The notes beneath the pieces are model-generated. The model worked only from the letters and a program-made list of their open reading frames with translations, had not been told where the DNA came from and did no database searches. Below are positions 1 through 8,607 of a stretch of 64,000 nt of DNA, one piece after another. Within the stretch, counting starts at the first letter, position 1. Every line of letters begins with the position of its first letter. Source of the DNA: Maribellus sp. YY47. Its GTDB lineage: Bacteria; Bacteroidota; Bacteroidia; Bacteroidales; Prolixibacteraceae. The stretch lies in NCBI RefSeq assembly GCF_023111095.1, contig NZ_JALGYW010000024.1, positions 1 through 64,000 on the forward strand. The letters run 5' to 3'. The position numbers and the translations under genes were made by a program.

Positions 1-87
1 TATCTCAGTGACAACTTGCAATTTAAAGGACATCGAATAGTCCTTCTGTGTACGCTTAACGTACTGTGAATGATTGATTTCTTTCAT
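1..87 (-). CDS. Transposase OrfA-like protein, N-terminal fragment
   Basis: An ATG at 87 opens a frame that runs off the left edge after 29 codons. The peptide starts MKEINHSQYVKRTQKDYSMS and goes on with FKLQVV, which resembles the start of IS3-family OrfA proteins, where a basic region precedes the helix-turn-helix that binds the transposon ends. Only the beginning is visible, so completeness and family remain uncertain. The TG-type element end lies 39 bases upstream, which supports a transposase rather than a host gene. Confidence 0.6.
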   Translation of the reverse strand, partial: MKEINHSQYVKRTQKDYSMSFKLQVVTEI

Positions 88-126
88 AACGCTACTTTTT
101 GTGTAACGCTATTTCAGGACGAGACA
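1..126 (-). mobile_element. End of an IS3-like insertion sequence (partial)
   Basis: The left edge holds the 5' end of a transposase reading frame on the minus strand, preceded by about 39 noncoding bases. Read on the minus strand the element would begin TGTCTCGTCCTGAAATAGCG at about position 126, a TG-starting terminal sequence I associate from memory with Bacteroidota IS3-family elements. The short word AGCGTTA occurs twice between this end and the start codon. The other end, the second inverted repeat and the target duplication lie outside the window, so the exact boundary at 126 is an inference. Confidence 0.6.
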
Positions 127-138
127 GTAAGTTTAGAT

Positions 139-176
139 GAAAAGAAGTGCCGCCTGCGCTGGCAGCACCTCTTTTT
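139..176 (-). terminator. Rho-independent terminator of the DoxDA-like gene
   Basis: On the minus strand, directly after the stop at 183, an imperfect hairpin (arms about 139-153 and 162-176, G-U tolerant, loop around TGCGCT) is followed by a short T run. Its place just after the stop makes termination of the DoxDA-like transcript the natural reading. Confidence 0.65.
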
Positions 177-182
177 AAGTAC

Positions 183-1202
183 CTACATCTTTACCTTGCT
201 TTCCCATTCCATCCCACTGATGTCAATCAGTTTTAACGTGTATTGTTGATTGTTTTCCAAATCGATACCTCTTACGTTGATTGCCAGGTCGGCCTTTGCA
301 CCCAGCGGAACAACCAGGCTGTGTTTGCCCGGTTTTACTTTGGCAACATAATGATTCGCGATCTGATCTACCGGAAAAACGGCCAGTTGATCTCCGTTTC
401 GTTCAAACAGAACATTTCCTTCAGCATCACATAGCTGAATCCCAATCAAAAATGAACCGTAAACATCCGCGCCTTCGGTTCGGTAAACCTGAAATTGAAG
501 GATGTTATTTTCAACCTCTGCATTGCTGATCTCGATCTTTGGTTTTACCGATTTGTTGTGGAGTTTTCCAAACACTCCGCCGTGAAAAACCTGGTTGGTG
601 AAGAGTGTCAGAAACAAGATGGCCATTGCTCCGCCGAATACCCAGGGTTTGAGGTTTTTGAGCGGAAGTTCTCCCGACCCGAGCCAGGCAAACCATTTTG
701 TATGGGTGAATTTCTTTTTCCGGTTTATCAGCCAATGGTCGATGGAGTACGAACCGCTTCCACTCAGGAAAAGCGTAAATCCGCTGGCAATGCCCAGCAC
801 GCCGATTTGCCATTCGTCGAGACAGGTTGTGCCGATCCAGCCCGAACCCAGAAGAATTCCAGCAGCCAATCCAAAAACGCCAATGCTCATCAGGCGGGTA
901 AAAAAGCCCAGCATAATAAAAAGCCCGACGATAGCTTCGATAATAGTAAAAATCACCATGGACAGCCACAGCTGCTCGGGGTGGGTAACCAGGTGCTCGA
1001 TGATGGGTTTTATCCCAAGTGCGTTGGGGAGAAAGTGGTTGAATTTTTCGCCAATGTAACCCGCTGCATCGGGATCCAGTTTATCTGCCAGAATTACCCT
1101 GCGCCAAAAGGCGGAAAAATAGGTCCAGCCAACTACCAGCCTGATCGATAAAGTAAAAAGTCCGGCCATGTTGTTGCCCGGTGTGTGCATATTGTTTTTC
1201 AT
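183..1202 (-). CDS. DoxD/DoxA-like fused membrane protein (TQO-like)
   Basis: A 339-residue protein. Residues about 10-205 carry several hydrophobic segments of the DoxX/DoxD type, including an ALGIKPIIEHL stretch before the second segment and a GFFTRL turn. Residues about 210-339 form a soluble region resembling DoxA. In Acidianus, DoxD and DoxA are the two subunits of thiosulfate:quinone oxidoreductase. A fused form is known in Bacteroidota, where its substrate is not established. The predicted site is the inner membrane. The gene stands alone, with no sulfur-oxidation genes beside it, so a thiosulfate role is only an analogy. The start ATG at 1202 precedes the first membrane segment directly. 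Confidence 0.7.
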   Translation of the reverse strand: MKNNMHTPGNNMAGLFTLSIRLVVGWTYFSAFWRRVILADKLDPDAAGYIGEKFNHFLPNALGIKPIIEHLVTHPEQLWLSMVIFTIIEAIVGLFIMLGFFTRLMSIGVFGLAAGILLGSGWIGTTCLDEWQIGVLGIASGFTLFLSGSGSYSIDHWLINRKKKFTHTKWFAWLGSGELPLKNLKPWVFGGAMAILFLTLFTNQVFHGGVFGKLHNKSVKPKIEISNAEVENNILQFQVYRTEGADVYGSFLIGIQLCDAEGNVLFERNGDQLAVFPVDQIANHYVAKVKPGKHSLVVPLGAKADLAINVRGIDLENNQQYTLKLIDISGMEWESKVKM

Positions 1203-1392
1203 TGTAATGTATTAAACGCTTGTTTGTATCGTGCTTATCTTCTTAGCGTTTTTTGTAAACGGCTGTTTTCAGAAAGAAGAGTCCTTCTGCCGATGATAAA
1301 GCGGCAGATTACATTCTTTGAGCCAGGCAAAACTTTGCTTCAGGGATAAGCCTGTAATTTATTTGGTAAATGAATGAGTTGGGGGCGGCTGA

Positions 1393-1773
1393 TTACTGCA
1401 AATCAGACTTTAAGCGTTTGTAGAGGATGTAAAGTGGTTGTTTTTCGGGGGCCTCTGTGCGGGAAATCGCCGGAAATGCAGGAGCTTCGGCTTTTCTTTC
1501 GGCGGTTAGATGCAGGGCTGCCTTTACTGCGGCCAATAATTTCAGCGGATTAAGCTGAGACGTAGTAACAGAAGCCAGGTTCACCTGTTCCGAAAGCTGG
1601 CAGCTGTGCCCCAAGGACGGCATTGCTTTGGTTGGGTTGAGCGGGCGATGGTAGTCGGCACCGATTGCCTTAAAGACAGGCTCTTTTACCGAGCACGAAG
1701 CCAGCGCAAACAAAGCAAAAAGTACCAGCGGTACCTGCCGTAAAAAACGAATATGTCTCCTGAGTTTTTGCAT
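1393..1773 (-). CDS. Small hypothetical lipoprotein
   Basis: A 126-residue protein with a basic start, a hydrophobic stretch and a lipobox-like ALASC at about residues 23-27, so it is probably a lipid-anchored envelope protein. The mature part is rich in Ala, Leu and Lys and shows no domain I recognise. It lies about 190 bases upstream of the DoxDA-like gene on the same strand, with no clear sign of co-transcription. The function is unknown. Confidence 0.5.
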   Translation of the reverse strand: MQKLRRHIRFLRQVPLVLFALFALASCSVKEPVFKAIGADYHRPLNPTKAMPSLGHSCQLSEQVNLASVTTSQLNPLKLLAAVKAALHLTAERKAEAPAFPAISRTEAPEKQPLYILYKRLKSDLQ

Positions 1774-2008
1774 CCTTTCGATTGACTAAACACGCAAGTA
1801 TAGTAAAAGTTCGGGATGCGGACGAATGTGGACTGACGTAAATTCCTTTAGCCACTTTTGAATCACGCGCAGCCGATCACGAACGTTTATAATTTAAACA
1901 GAACACCAACAATTAATTACCGGAAGGCTGCACGCTTCTGATGGCACAAAACACGAGCAAGCTTAGACAGTTGTATCTCATTTCTGGTTCTTGCTGCCGT
2001 ATCCAATG

Positions 2009-2938
2009 TTAAAACCACTGGCGTTTGCGGAATAAAAGAACACCAAAAAATGATAAGATCAGCGAGCCCATTAAAATTGCGGGCATTGCCCACATCGCGT
2101 TTTCCATAAAATTCGGCACATTCATCCCAAACAAGCTGGCGATAAGGGTTGGGATCATCAAAATGATCGAAATCAGTGTCAGTTGTTTCATCACCACGTT
2201 CAGGTTGTTCGAGATCACCGAAGCAAAAGCATCCATCATTCCGGCCTGAATGTCGGAATAGATCTGTGCCATTTCCAGCGCCTGTTTGTTTTCGATAAAG
2301 GCATCTTCGAGCAGGTCTTCGTTAATTTCGGTGGTAATTTTTTTCGATTTCCGCAGCTTGGTCAGCACAATTTCGTTGGCTTTGATCGACGTAATGAAAT
2401 AAACCAGGCATTTCTCCATTTTCAGCAGCTTGTTCAGCTCTTTGTTTTTGATCGATTTTTCGAGGTCCTGCTCAATCATCGAAGTCATTGTGTTGATCTG
2501 TTTCAGGTAACGCAAATACAGGTTGCCCGAACGCAAAAAGAGCCGGAGGATAAAATTGATGCTGTCGGTGATTTGCTGGTACTGTTCGCGGAACGGCGAA
2601 GGTTGTCCCATGGGCAGCACTTCGTTGTTTTGCATGCAAAGCGTCACGGTAAAGTTTTCGGCGATAAATATCCCCAGCGGAACGGTCTGAAACGGAACGC
2701 CGTTGTTTTTGTTCTCCACCGGAATGCGGAGGATGATCAGCGTCCAGCCATCGTCGGCCTCCACACGCGGACGTTCGTCCTGGTCGAGTATGTCGGTGAT
2801 GATATCGTTGGGTAATCCAAATTCGTCGGATAGTTTTTTGATTTCGTCAGGTGTAGGGTTGGTAATGTTGATCCAGCAACCTTTACGTGGTTCTTTGATT
2901 TCAACATAGCCTCCGAATGTTTCGAAGATTTTAATCAT
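2009..2938 (-). CDS. corA: CorA-family divalent cation transporter
   Basis: A 309-residue protein with the CorA layout: a soluble N-terminal domain, a long helical region (about 120-250), and two membrane helices at the C-terminus. The signature Gly-Met-Asn follows the first helix at residues 271-273 (FGMNVPNF). The tail after the second helix is short and basic (FRKRQWF), as in the family. CorA pentamers carry Mg2+, and in some members Co2+ or Ni2+, across the inner membrane. The protein is slightly shorter than the roughly 316-350 residues usual for CorA. The gene is monocistronic, and a TACTTTTG promoter element lies about 125 bases upstream. Confidence 0.93.
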   Translation of the reverse strand: MIKIFETFGGYVEIKEPRKGCWINITNPTPDEIKKLSDEFGLPNDIITDILDQDERPRVEADDGWTLIILRIPVENKNNGVPFQTVPLGIFIAENFTVTLCMQNNEVLPMGQPSPFREQYQQITDSINFILRLFLRSGNLYLRYLKQINTMTSMIEQDLEKSIKNKELNKLLKMEKCLVYFITSIKANEIVLTKLRKSKKITTEINEDLLEDAFIENKQALEMAQIYSDIQAGMMDAFASVISNNLNVVMKQLTLISIILMIPTLIASLFGMNVPNFMENAMWAMPAILMGSLILSFFGVLLFRKRQWF

Positions 2939-3475
2939 GGTGATGTCTCCTTACATGTTTGTACTGTAAGGAAACAGAAGGTCCCTTACAGAGTGTTAAT
3001 ACCTAAAATTCTTATGACACGGGCCTTCGTCCATTGATGTTTTCATTAAAATTCCGGCTACAAAAGTAAGGTTCTTCTTCCGAAATTGTTCTCGCTTCAT
3101 TATTTTTTTTCTGAAGTTTAATCTTTGGTGGTTTGTCTGAGTGGCTTATCGGGCCTGCATTTTAAACTTATGCCTGCATTGTTTGCCCGGAGAAGAGACG
3201 ATTGAGACTCCTGTTGAAGTCTGTTGTCCTGATGGTTTGATAAAAGCACCAGGTTTTTCAAAATCGTGTAAAAAATCGAAAATCGCTGGTGAGTTTAGTA
3301 AGGAGCTCTTTGTAATTAACAAATCCATTTCTTGAGGTACTATTGGCTCCGGTACAACATTGTTTAGGGAGAATTTTAGACTTCAATTGTCAGAAACAAG
3401 TATGTTACCCTCTCATTAATTCCCGGCGCATCGAAGTAATAACGGATAATAGCTCAGTAATCTAAGGCAGCTCAG
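2939..3475. other. Noncoding region with a possible corA promoter
   Basis: This stretch of 537 bases holds no convincing gene. On the minus strand TACTTTTG (3061-3068) fits the Bacteroidota -7 element TAnnTTTG and could start corA transcription with a leader of about 115 bases. I did not recognise a known Mg2+ riboswitch in that leader. Short open frames on both strands around 3141-3335 overlap each other and look like chance. Confidence 0.4.
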
Positions 3476-3694
3476 TTATTTCGGACGGCCAGCAACTTCC
3501 CGTCTTCTTTTCCCGACAGCAATAAGAATAACTCCCAGAATTATTGCCGGTAACCAAAGCATAAACGAGTACATTCCAATCTTACTTACAATCGGGTTAA
3601 TGCTTCCCCGATAGGTAAACAAGGAGGCCGCTGTAAGAAACATTAATGCTCCCAAAATGCTTAATCCGATTCCAATTTTACGAGTGGTTGTCAT
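3476..3694 (-). CDS. Small two-helix membrane protein
   Basis: A 72-residue protein with two hydrophobic segments (about 7-27 and 42-61), a short polar link between them, and a basic C-terminus (KRRREVAGRPK) that should lie in the cytoplasm. No domain or function is recognised. The gene is monocistronic with its own ATG. Composition and helix spacing fit a real membrane protein better than a random frame. Confidence 0.5.
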   Translation of the reverse strand: MTTTRKIGIGLSILGALMFLTAASLFTYRGSINPIVSKIGMYSFMLWLPAIILGVILIAVGKRRREVAGRPK

Positions 3695-3872
3695 AGTTGT
3701 AGGGTTATTTTACGTTGTTTTCTTGCCGGGCGGTTTTATTTTCTCTTTATCTCAAAATGCTTACAGGCGTGGTGTAAAGGTCATAAAAACTGCACTTTAA
3801 TTCATTTTGCTCTCTGTTCTTTGCGCCACTCATTGACTCTTTTGAAATATAAAATTGACCAGCGGGATTGTT

Positions 3873-4382
3873 TCAGTTGCTTCTTTTGCTCTTGCCTTCA
3901 ACGTAGGTCATAAAGTTCTCTCCGTCTTGCGACATTTCAAACTTTGTATTGATCCTTTCATCCTCCAGCAAGGTGTAAGTGAGCCGAAAAACCGGTGCGC
4001 CCTGCATCTTCTTACTGGTCAGCTTCACTGCTTTGTCTGCGTAGCTTATTGAATAGTCGATGACATGTCCTTCATTGTCGAAATAAATGGCCTTAGTTGG
4101 ATTTTCATTGAAATCCAAATAGATAATCATCAGGTCATCGTGGATAACTGCAGGTTTATTTTCAGTCGCAGGATATTCAGAATGACTTTTGCGAACAATT
4201 ATTTTTTTGTTGAGGTCGAACGAGAAGGAAAAAGTTCCGCTGCCTTGTCCGGGGTGGCCACCTCCTTCGCCTGTCCATTCGCCGATTAACCAGCTCCATT
4301 TATCCCATTCTGTATTTTGCTGGCCAAAGCAGAAAACAGTAGTGATAAATAATAGTAAGGTAAAAGCCAGTTTTGTTTTCAT
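3873..4382 (-). CDS. Secreted lipocalin-like (DUF1579-type) protein
   Basis: A 169-residue protein with a signal peptide (about 1-20, cleavage near CFGQQ). The motif WSWLIGEWTGEGGG just after it, followed by alternating strands, resembles the small periplasmic beta-barrel proteins of the DUF1579/THAP4-like type, some of which bind hydrophobic ligands or haem. The assignment rests on the WLxGxWxG pattern and length only. It is probably periplasmic. Neighbours give no functional hint. Confidence 0.6.
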   Translation of the reverse strand: MKTKLAFTLLLFITTVFCFGQQNTEWDKWSWLIGEWTGEGGGHPGQGSGTFSFSFDLNKKIIVRKSHSEYPATENKPAVIHDDLMIIYLDFNENPTKAIYFDNEGHVIDYSISYADKAVKLTSKKMQGAPVFRLTYTLLEDERINTKFEMSQDGENFMTYVEGKSKRSN

Positions 4383-4536
4383 GTCTAAGTTTTTTTATGA
4401 TGTGTTTTCAAAGTAAATTAAAAATTGCATTACTTAGATTTTTCGCCTGGGCAAATCAAAGTGCTTAGCTATTGCTGACTCGTGCTAAACTGCAAAAGTC
4501 AGTAATTCTTCAATTTTCCTTCTCCCTGATTTTCTT

Positions 4537-5361
4537 TTAAAAAGTAATATGATCCGGATGGCCTCCGATGCGTTTGTTCTGATCCAGTGCATCGATTCTG
4601 TCCATATCTTCGGTCGACAGTTCAAAATCAAAAATATCGGCATTCGCAATAATCCGCTCGGGTGTTACAGATTTCGGAATGGTAACCACACCTTTCTGGA
4701 TATCCCACCGAAGCACGATCTGAACCGGAGTTTTTCCGTATTTCGCTGCCAGTTCCTGCATTAGCGGCACATCGTTCACTCTGCCTTTCATAATAGGCGA
4801 CCAGGCTTCGAGCTGAATGCCTTTCTTTTGACAGTATTTTAGCAAATCGGGCTGAATGAGTTCGGGGTGAAATTCGACCTGGTTAACCGCAGGAACCACC
4901 TTGCAGTGGGGTAAAAAGTCTTCGAGATGGTGCACCAGAAAATTGCTGACGCCAATCGCTTTCATTCTTCCTTTTTGGTAAAGTTCCTCCATGGCTTTCC
5001 AGGTTTCCTTCGATCTTTCTCCTTTTGGCCAGTGAATCAGATAGAGGTCGAGGTAGTCGGTTTGCAATTTTTCGAGACTTTCTTCAAAGGCCGCCATCGT
5101 TGTCGAATAGCCCTGATCGGCATTCCACACTTTTGAGGTCAGAAAAATATCTTCGCGCGGAACACCGCTTTCGCGAATGGCCTTCCCGACACCCCGTTCG
5201 TTTTGATAAATGGCTGCCGTATCAATGCTTTTGTAACCGTTGGCAAGCGCTACTTTTACGGCATTTTCAACTTCAGTTCCCTCTTTTGATAAAAATACGC
5301 CAAGTCCCAGCCAAGGCATTTTTACACCGTTATTTAATGTTGATTTAGATGATAAATTCAT
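4537..5361 (-). CDS. Aldo/keto reductase (2,5-diketogluconate reductase type)
   Basis: A cytoplasmic NAD(P)H-dependent carbonyl reductase. The catalytic tetrad is visible: Asp47 and Tyr52 in DTAAIYQNE, Lys77 in TSKVW and His110 in LIHWP. The cofactor motif IPKSVTPERI lies near the C-terminus. At 274 residues it has the usual family length. The start chosen is the ATG at 5361 (MNLSSKSTLNNG), because family members begin a few residues before the LNNG motif. An in-frame ATG at 5397 would add 12 residues. The substrate cannot be read from the sequence. The gene is transcribed divergently from the aspartokinase gene. Confidence 0.92.
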   Translation of the reverse strand: MNLSSKSTLNNGVKMPWLGLGVFLSKEGTEVENAVKVALANGYKSIDTAAIYQNERGVGKAIRESGVPREDIFLTSKVWNADQGYSTTMAAFEESLEKLQTDYLDLYLIHWPKGERSKETWKAMEELYQKGRMKAIGVSNFLVHHLEDFLPHCKVVPAVNQVEFHPELIQPDLLKYCQKKGIQLEAWSPIMKGRVNDVPLMQELAAKYGKTPVQIVLRWDIQKGVVTIPKSVTPERIIANADIFDFELSTEDMDRIDALDQNKRIGGHPDHITF

Positions 5362-5453
5362 GTTGCTTATTTTTCGAATGGTATCTAAATTAGCCATTTT
5401 TTAGTGAAATGAAATCATTGCATGTGATCGATTTAAAATATGACTGAAAAAAT

Positions 5454-5461
5454 TAGATTTG
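5454..5461 (+). promoter_or_regulatory. Promoter -7 element for the aspartokinase gene
   Basis: TAGATTTG matches the Bacteroidota TAnnTTTG element and lies about 128 bases upstream of the aspartokinase start, in the divergent gap to the aldo/keto reductase gene. A good -33 TTTG at the right spacing was not seen, so confidence is moderate. Confidence 0.4.
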
Positions 5462-5588
5462 CAGAGTGTACCAAGAGTTCAATCACATATAAAAGAAGAG
5501 GATGAAAGCGGCGATCCATTAGTGGCAAAGAATAAACCGATAGAAAGCACGTTTCAATTAAAACCACCGGAAACAAATAATAGAAATT

Positions 5589-6839
5589 ATGAAAGTATTC
5601 AAGTTTGGGGGAGCTTCGGTAAAAAGCGCCGGGGCTGTAATAAATGTTTGTGATATCATTCAACGCGAACCCGGTCAGCTGGTTGTGGTAATTTCGGCCA
5701 TGGGAAGCAGCACCAACCTGTTGGAAACGCTGGTAAGGGCCTATTACGACCAAAACGAGCGGAAGTGGGAGATTGCCAAACAATTCAAGGATTATCACAT
5801 GGAAGTGATTGAAGGGCTGTTTGGCGAAAAAGGTATGCCGCAGGGAGTTTATGAGTTGTTCAGCGAGTTGGAGCACAAGCTGAAAACACGCCCTGCGTAC
5901 GATTATAATTTCGAGTACGACCAGATCATTTGTTACGGTGAGTTGATCTCGACCCGTATCGTAAGCGATTATATGAATGCAGCCGGACAAGCCAACAAAT
6001 GGATGGATGTGCGCAGCAGCCTGAAAACCAACGATACTTTTCGCGATGCCAAAGTGGATTGGGAATGGACAGATGAACTGGTAAAGGAAGATTTCAATTT
6101 CAGCGATACTCAGGTGTACATTACACAGGGGTTTATGGGATCGACCAGCACCAACATGACTACTACGCTTGGTCGGGAGGGCTCCGATTTTACAGCAGCG
6201 ATTATCGGCAGCATCCTCGAAGCCGAAAGTGTTTCTATCTGGAAGGACGTGCCGGGAATCATGAGCGCTGATCCGAAAAAGATGAAGGATTCGGTGTTTA
6301 TCAGCGAATTGTCGTATAAAGAAGCGGTGGAAATGACTCATTCGGGAGCCAAGGTGATTCACCCAAAAACCATGCAGCCTTTACATAATAAAGGTATTCC
6401 GTTGTTGGTGCGTTCTTTTGTTTCGCCTGATGACCCGGGAACGGTGATTCACAAAATCGATCACCGGATTGAATTACCGCCTATTTTTATTCTGAAGGAA
6501 AACCAGGTTTTGATCACTTTGTCGGCAAAGGATTTTTCGATTATTTCGATCAACGACATCGACCGCGTGGTGAACTTTCTGATGGGAAAACTGATCAAAG
6601 TAACGCTGATGCAACAATCGGCCATCGACCTGAACATTGTCGCCGATGCCACAGATGAAGACCTGGAGGAAGTTTTTGGCGAACTTTCGGAACACTATAA
6701 AATCAGGTACAATACCGGTTTAACACTGGTAACCATTCGCCATTATACTGAAGAGGTGCTTGACTGGATGGTAAAAGAAAAGGATATTTACCTGGAACAG
6801 CACAGCCGTTTGACGGCCCGGATGCTGATAAAAGAATAA
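5589..6839 (+). CDS. lysC: Aspartate kinase
   Basis: Phosphorylates aspartate, the first step toward lysine, threonine, methionine and diaminopimelate. The N-terminal motif KFGGASV (residues 5-11) is the substrate- and ATP-binding start of aspartokinases. TTLGREGSDFTAA near residue 200 is the second conserved block, and SGAKVIHPKTMQP follows. The last roughly 110 residues look like ACT regulatory domains. At 416 residues it is a monofunctional kinase, without the homoserine dehydrogenase part of ThrA. No other pathway gene lies nearby. Feedback regulation by lysine or threonine is plausible from the ACT region but not shown. Confidence 0.93.
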   Translation: MKVFKFGGASVKSAGAVINVCDIIQREPGQLVVVISAMGSSTNLLETLVRAYYDQNERKWEIAKQFKDYHMEVIEGLFGEKGMPQGVYELFSELEHKLKTRPAYDYNFEYDQIICYGELISTRIVSDYMNAAGQANKWMDVRSSLKTNDTFRDAKVDWEWTDELVKEDFNFSDTQVYITQGFMGSTSTNMTTTLGREGSDFTAAIIGSILEAESVSIWKDVPGIMSADPKKMKDSVFISELSYKEAVEMTHSGAKVIHPKTMQPLHNKGIPLLVRSFVSPDDPGTVIHKIDHRIELPPIFILKENQVLITLSAKDFSIISINDIDRVVNFLMGKLIKVTLMQQSAIDLNIVADATDEDLEEVFGELSEHYKIRYNTGLTLVTIRHYTEEVLDWMVKEKDIYLEQHSRLTARMLIKE

Positions 6840-6931
6840 GCGGGGAAACAGAATCAGGATAATTAACGGCAAGTTGTTTTTTCTTGTAATTTTAAACACC
6901 AATTGCTGACCAATAAAAAAACTACTTCAGA

Positions 6932-8254
6932 ATGAAGCAAAAGAAAATCCTGCCGTATCTCGTCGGACTTGTTATTGTTGCGATTATTTTCCTGGTGATT
7001 GGAAAGAAAAAAGGTTGGTTTGGTGAAGACTTTACCATCAGCGTGGCAACGCAAAAGGTGGAAAGCAAAACCATTACCGAGTTTATAACCGCCAACGGGA
7101 AAATTCAGCCCGAAACCGAGGTAAAGATCAGCCCCGATGTTGCGGGTGAAATTGTTGAACTGTATGTGGAAGAAGGCGATGAAGTAACGCAGGGCAAATT
7201 GCTTTGTGTGATCAAACCCGAGATCTATATTTCAGCTGTAAACCGTTCGGAAGCCGCCGTGAATTCGGCAAAAGCTAGACTGGCGCAAACCAAGGCACAG
7301 TTGATCGAGCGGGAACTTTCGTACAAGCGTTCCAAAGAGCTGTACGATAAAGGAACCATTCCTGTAGCTGAATTTGAGACCGCAGAGGCTGCCTACAAAG
7401 TGGCCGAATCGGAAGTGATGGCCGCCGAATATTCGGTTCGCAGCGCCGAAGCTTCGTTGTCGGAAGCACAGGAGCAGCTGACCAAAACCAAGATTTATGC
7501 GCCTATTCCGGGAACCATTTCGGCTTTAAACGTGGAAAAGGGAGAGCGTGTGGTAGGTACCAGCATGATGTCGGGAACCGATATGATGACCGTGGCCGAT
7601 CTGGATAAGATGGAAGTGCAGGTGGAGGTGAACGAGAATGATATAGTGAAGGTTATGAAAGGCGACACCGCATTGGTGGAAGTGGATGCCTACCTTAGCC
7701 GGAAATTTAAAGGCATTGTTACCGAAATAGCCAATTCGGCCAGTACTACCGGAACCACTGCCGATCAGGTGACCAACTTCGATGTGAAGGTGTTGTTGCT
7801 GAAAGATTCGTATGTCGATCTGATTGACGCTGAAAATGGAAATCTTTATCCTTTCCGTCCGGGAATGTCGGCTACCGTTGATATTTTAACCGAGACCCGC
7901 GACAATGTTATTTCGGTGCCTATCTCGGCGGTTACCACCCGAATTAAAAAAGAAGGAGGCGGTACAGAAGAGATCGCTGAAGAAGCGGAAACTACAACAC
8001 CCACCGAACCCAGCGAAGAAAGTGCAACGCGTGAAGAAAAACAGGAAGTGGTGTTTGTATTAAACGGCGACCGGGCCAAAAAGGTGGAAGTGACGACCGG
8101 TATCCAGGACAATGCCAGCATCGAAATCCTAAAGGGATTAGCCGAAGGTGATGAGGTAATTACTGCGCCTTACAACGCCATTAACCGCACGCTGAAAGAC
8201 AGTATGATGGTAAAAGTGGTGAAAGAAGAAGAGCTCTTCAAAACCGAGAAGTGA
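6932..8254 (+). CDS. RND/MacA-type efflux periplasmic adaptor
   Basis: A 440-residue membrane fusion protein: an N-terminal membrane anchor (about 8-24), a lipoyl-like half (SPDVAGEIVELYVEEGDEV), a coiled-coil hairpin (about 100-185), the second lipoyl half (YAPIPGTISALNVEKGERV), then beta-barrel domains. Such adaptors link an inner-membrane ABC or RND pump to a TolC-like channel. An acidic Thr/Glu-rich insertion at about 345-375 interrupts the membrane-proximal domain. Unusually, no pump or TolC gene follows: a terminator comes directly after and the next gene is a sensor kinase. It may serve a pump encoded elsewhere. Confidence 0.88.
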   Translation: MKQKKILPYLVGLVIVAIIFLVIGKKKGWFGEDFTISVATQKVESKTITEFITANGKIQPETEVKISPDVAGEIVELYVEEGDEVTQGKLLCVIKPEIYISAVNRSEAAVNSAKARLAQTKAQLIERELSYKRSKELYDKGTIPVAEFETAEAAYKVAESEVMAAEYSVRSAEASLSEAQEQLTKTKIYAPIPGTISALNVEKGERVVGTSMMSGTDMMTVADLDKMEVQVEVNENDIVKVMKGDTALVEVDAYLSRKFKGIVTEIANSASTTGTTADQVTNFDVKVLLLKDSYVDLIDAENGNLYPFRPGMSATVDILTETRDNVISVPISAVTTRIKKEGGGTEEIAEEAETTTPTEPSEESATREEKQEVVFVLNGDRAKKVEVTTGIQDNASIEILKGLAEGDEVITAPYNAINRTLKDSMMVKVVKEEELFKTEK

Positions 8255-8283
8255 ACCTAACAATTCAATAACAATAGAATTGC

Positions 8284-8320
8284 AACGGAGATGCCGCCAG
8301 TCGGTGTTTCCGTTTTTTTA
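8284..8320 (+). terminator. Rho-independent terminator after the efflux adaptor gene
   Basis: Hairpin with arms AACGGAGATGCCG and CGGTGTTTCCGTT (paired with G-U wobbles) followed by a run of seven T, 30 bases after the stop. It shows that the adaptor gene ends its transcript here. Confidence 0.8.
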
Positions 8321-8607
8321 TTCTGAAAGTTACTTTGGTAGAAGCAAAAAAGTTCACGCAGAGATCACTAAGTTTTCGCAAAGCACGCAAAACCGATTCT
8401 ATACCTTTGCGATTTTGCGCTTCTTCTTTTCTTAGCGTGAAAAAATATCCTTTCATTCCTGTTGGTGATTCCATAAATCATGAATGTTTTATTATTGAAA
8501 AAGCCCTCTTTTGCACTTTGTCCTCTTGGTACTGCATCTTATCATAATAAATTTTCAGAATAAAAATCCACTTGCTTTCTTTAACTAAAACTTTCAATCA
8601 ACCTGTT
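8321..8607. repeat. Noncoding stretch with CGCAAAG-type intergenic repeat
   Basis: Bases 8345-8450 hold repeated words of the type cgcaaa, cacgcaaa, gcgattttgcgc and ttagcgtg. From memory this resembles a dispersed intergenic sequence of many Bacteroidota genomes. Reading frames across it are low-complexity translations, not genes. I see no clear promoter for the kinase gene that follows. Confidence 0.4.

Noticed and set aside
3141-3335. Opposed 60- to 64-codon frames in the corA upstream gap
   Set aside because: Frames on both strands overlap almost exactly, with no family resemblance and no promoter; most likely chance.
5433-6362. Long minus-strand frame opposite the aspartokinase gene
   Set aside because: Shadow of the coding strand; the plus-strand gene has clear kinase motifs throughout.
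8335-8547. Plus-strand frame across the CGCAAAG repeat region
   Set aside because: It only translates a dispersed intergenic repeat and has no recognisable domain.
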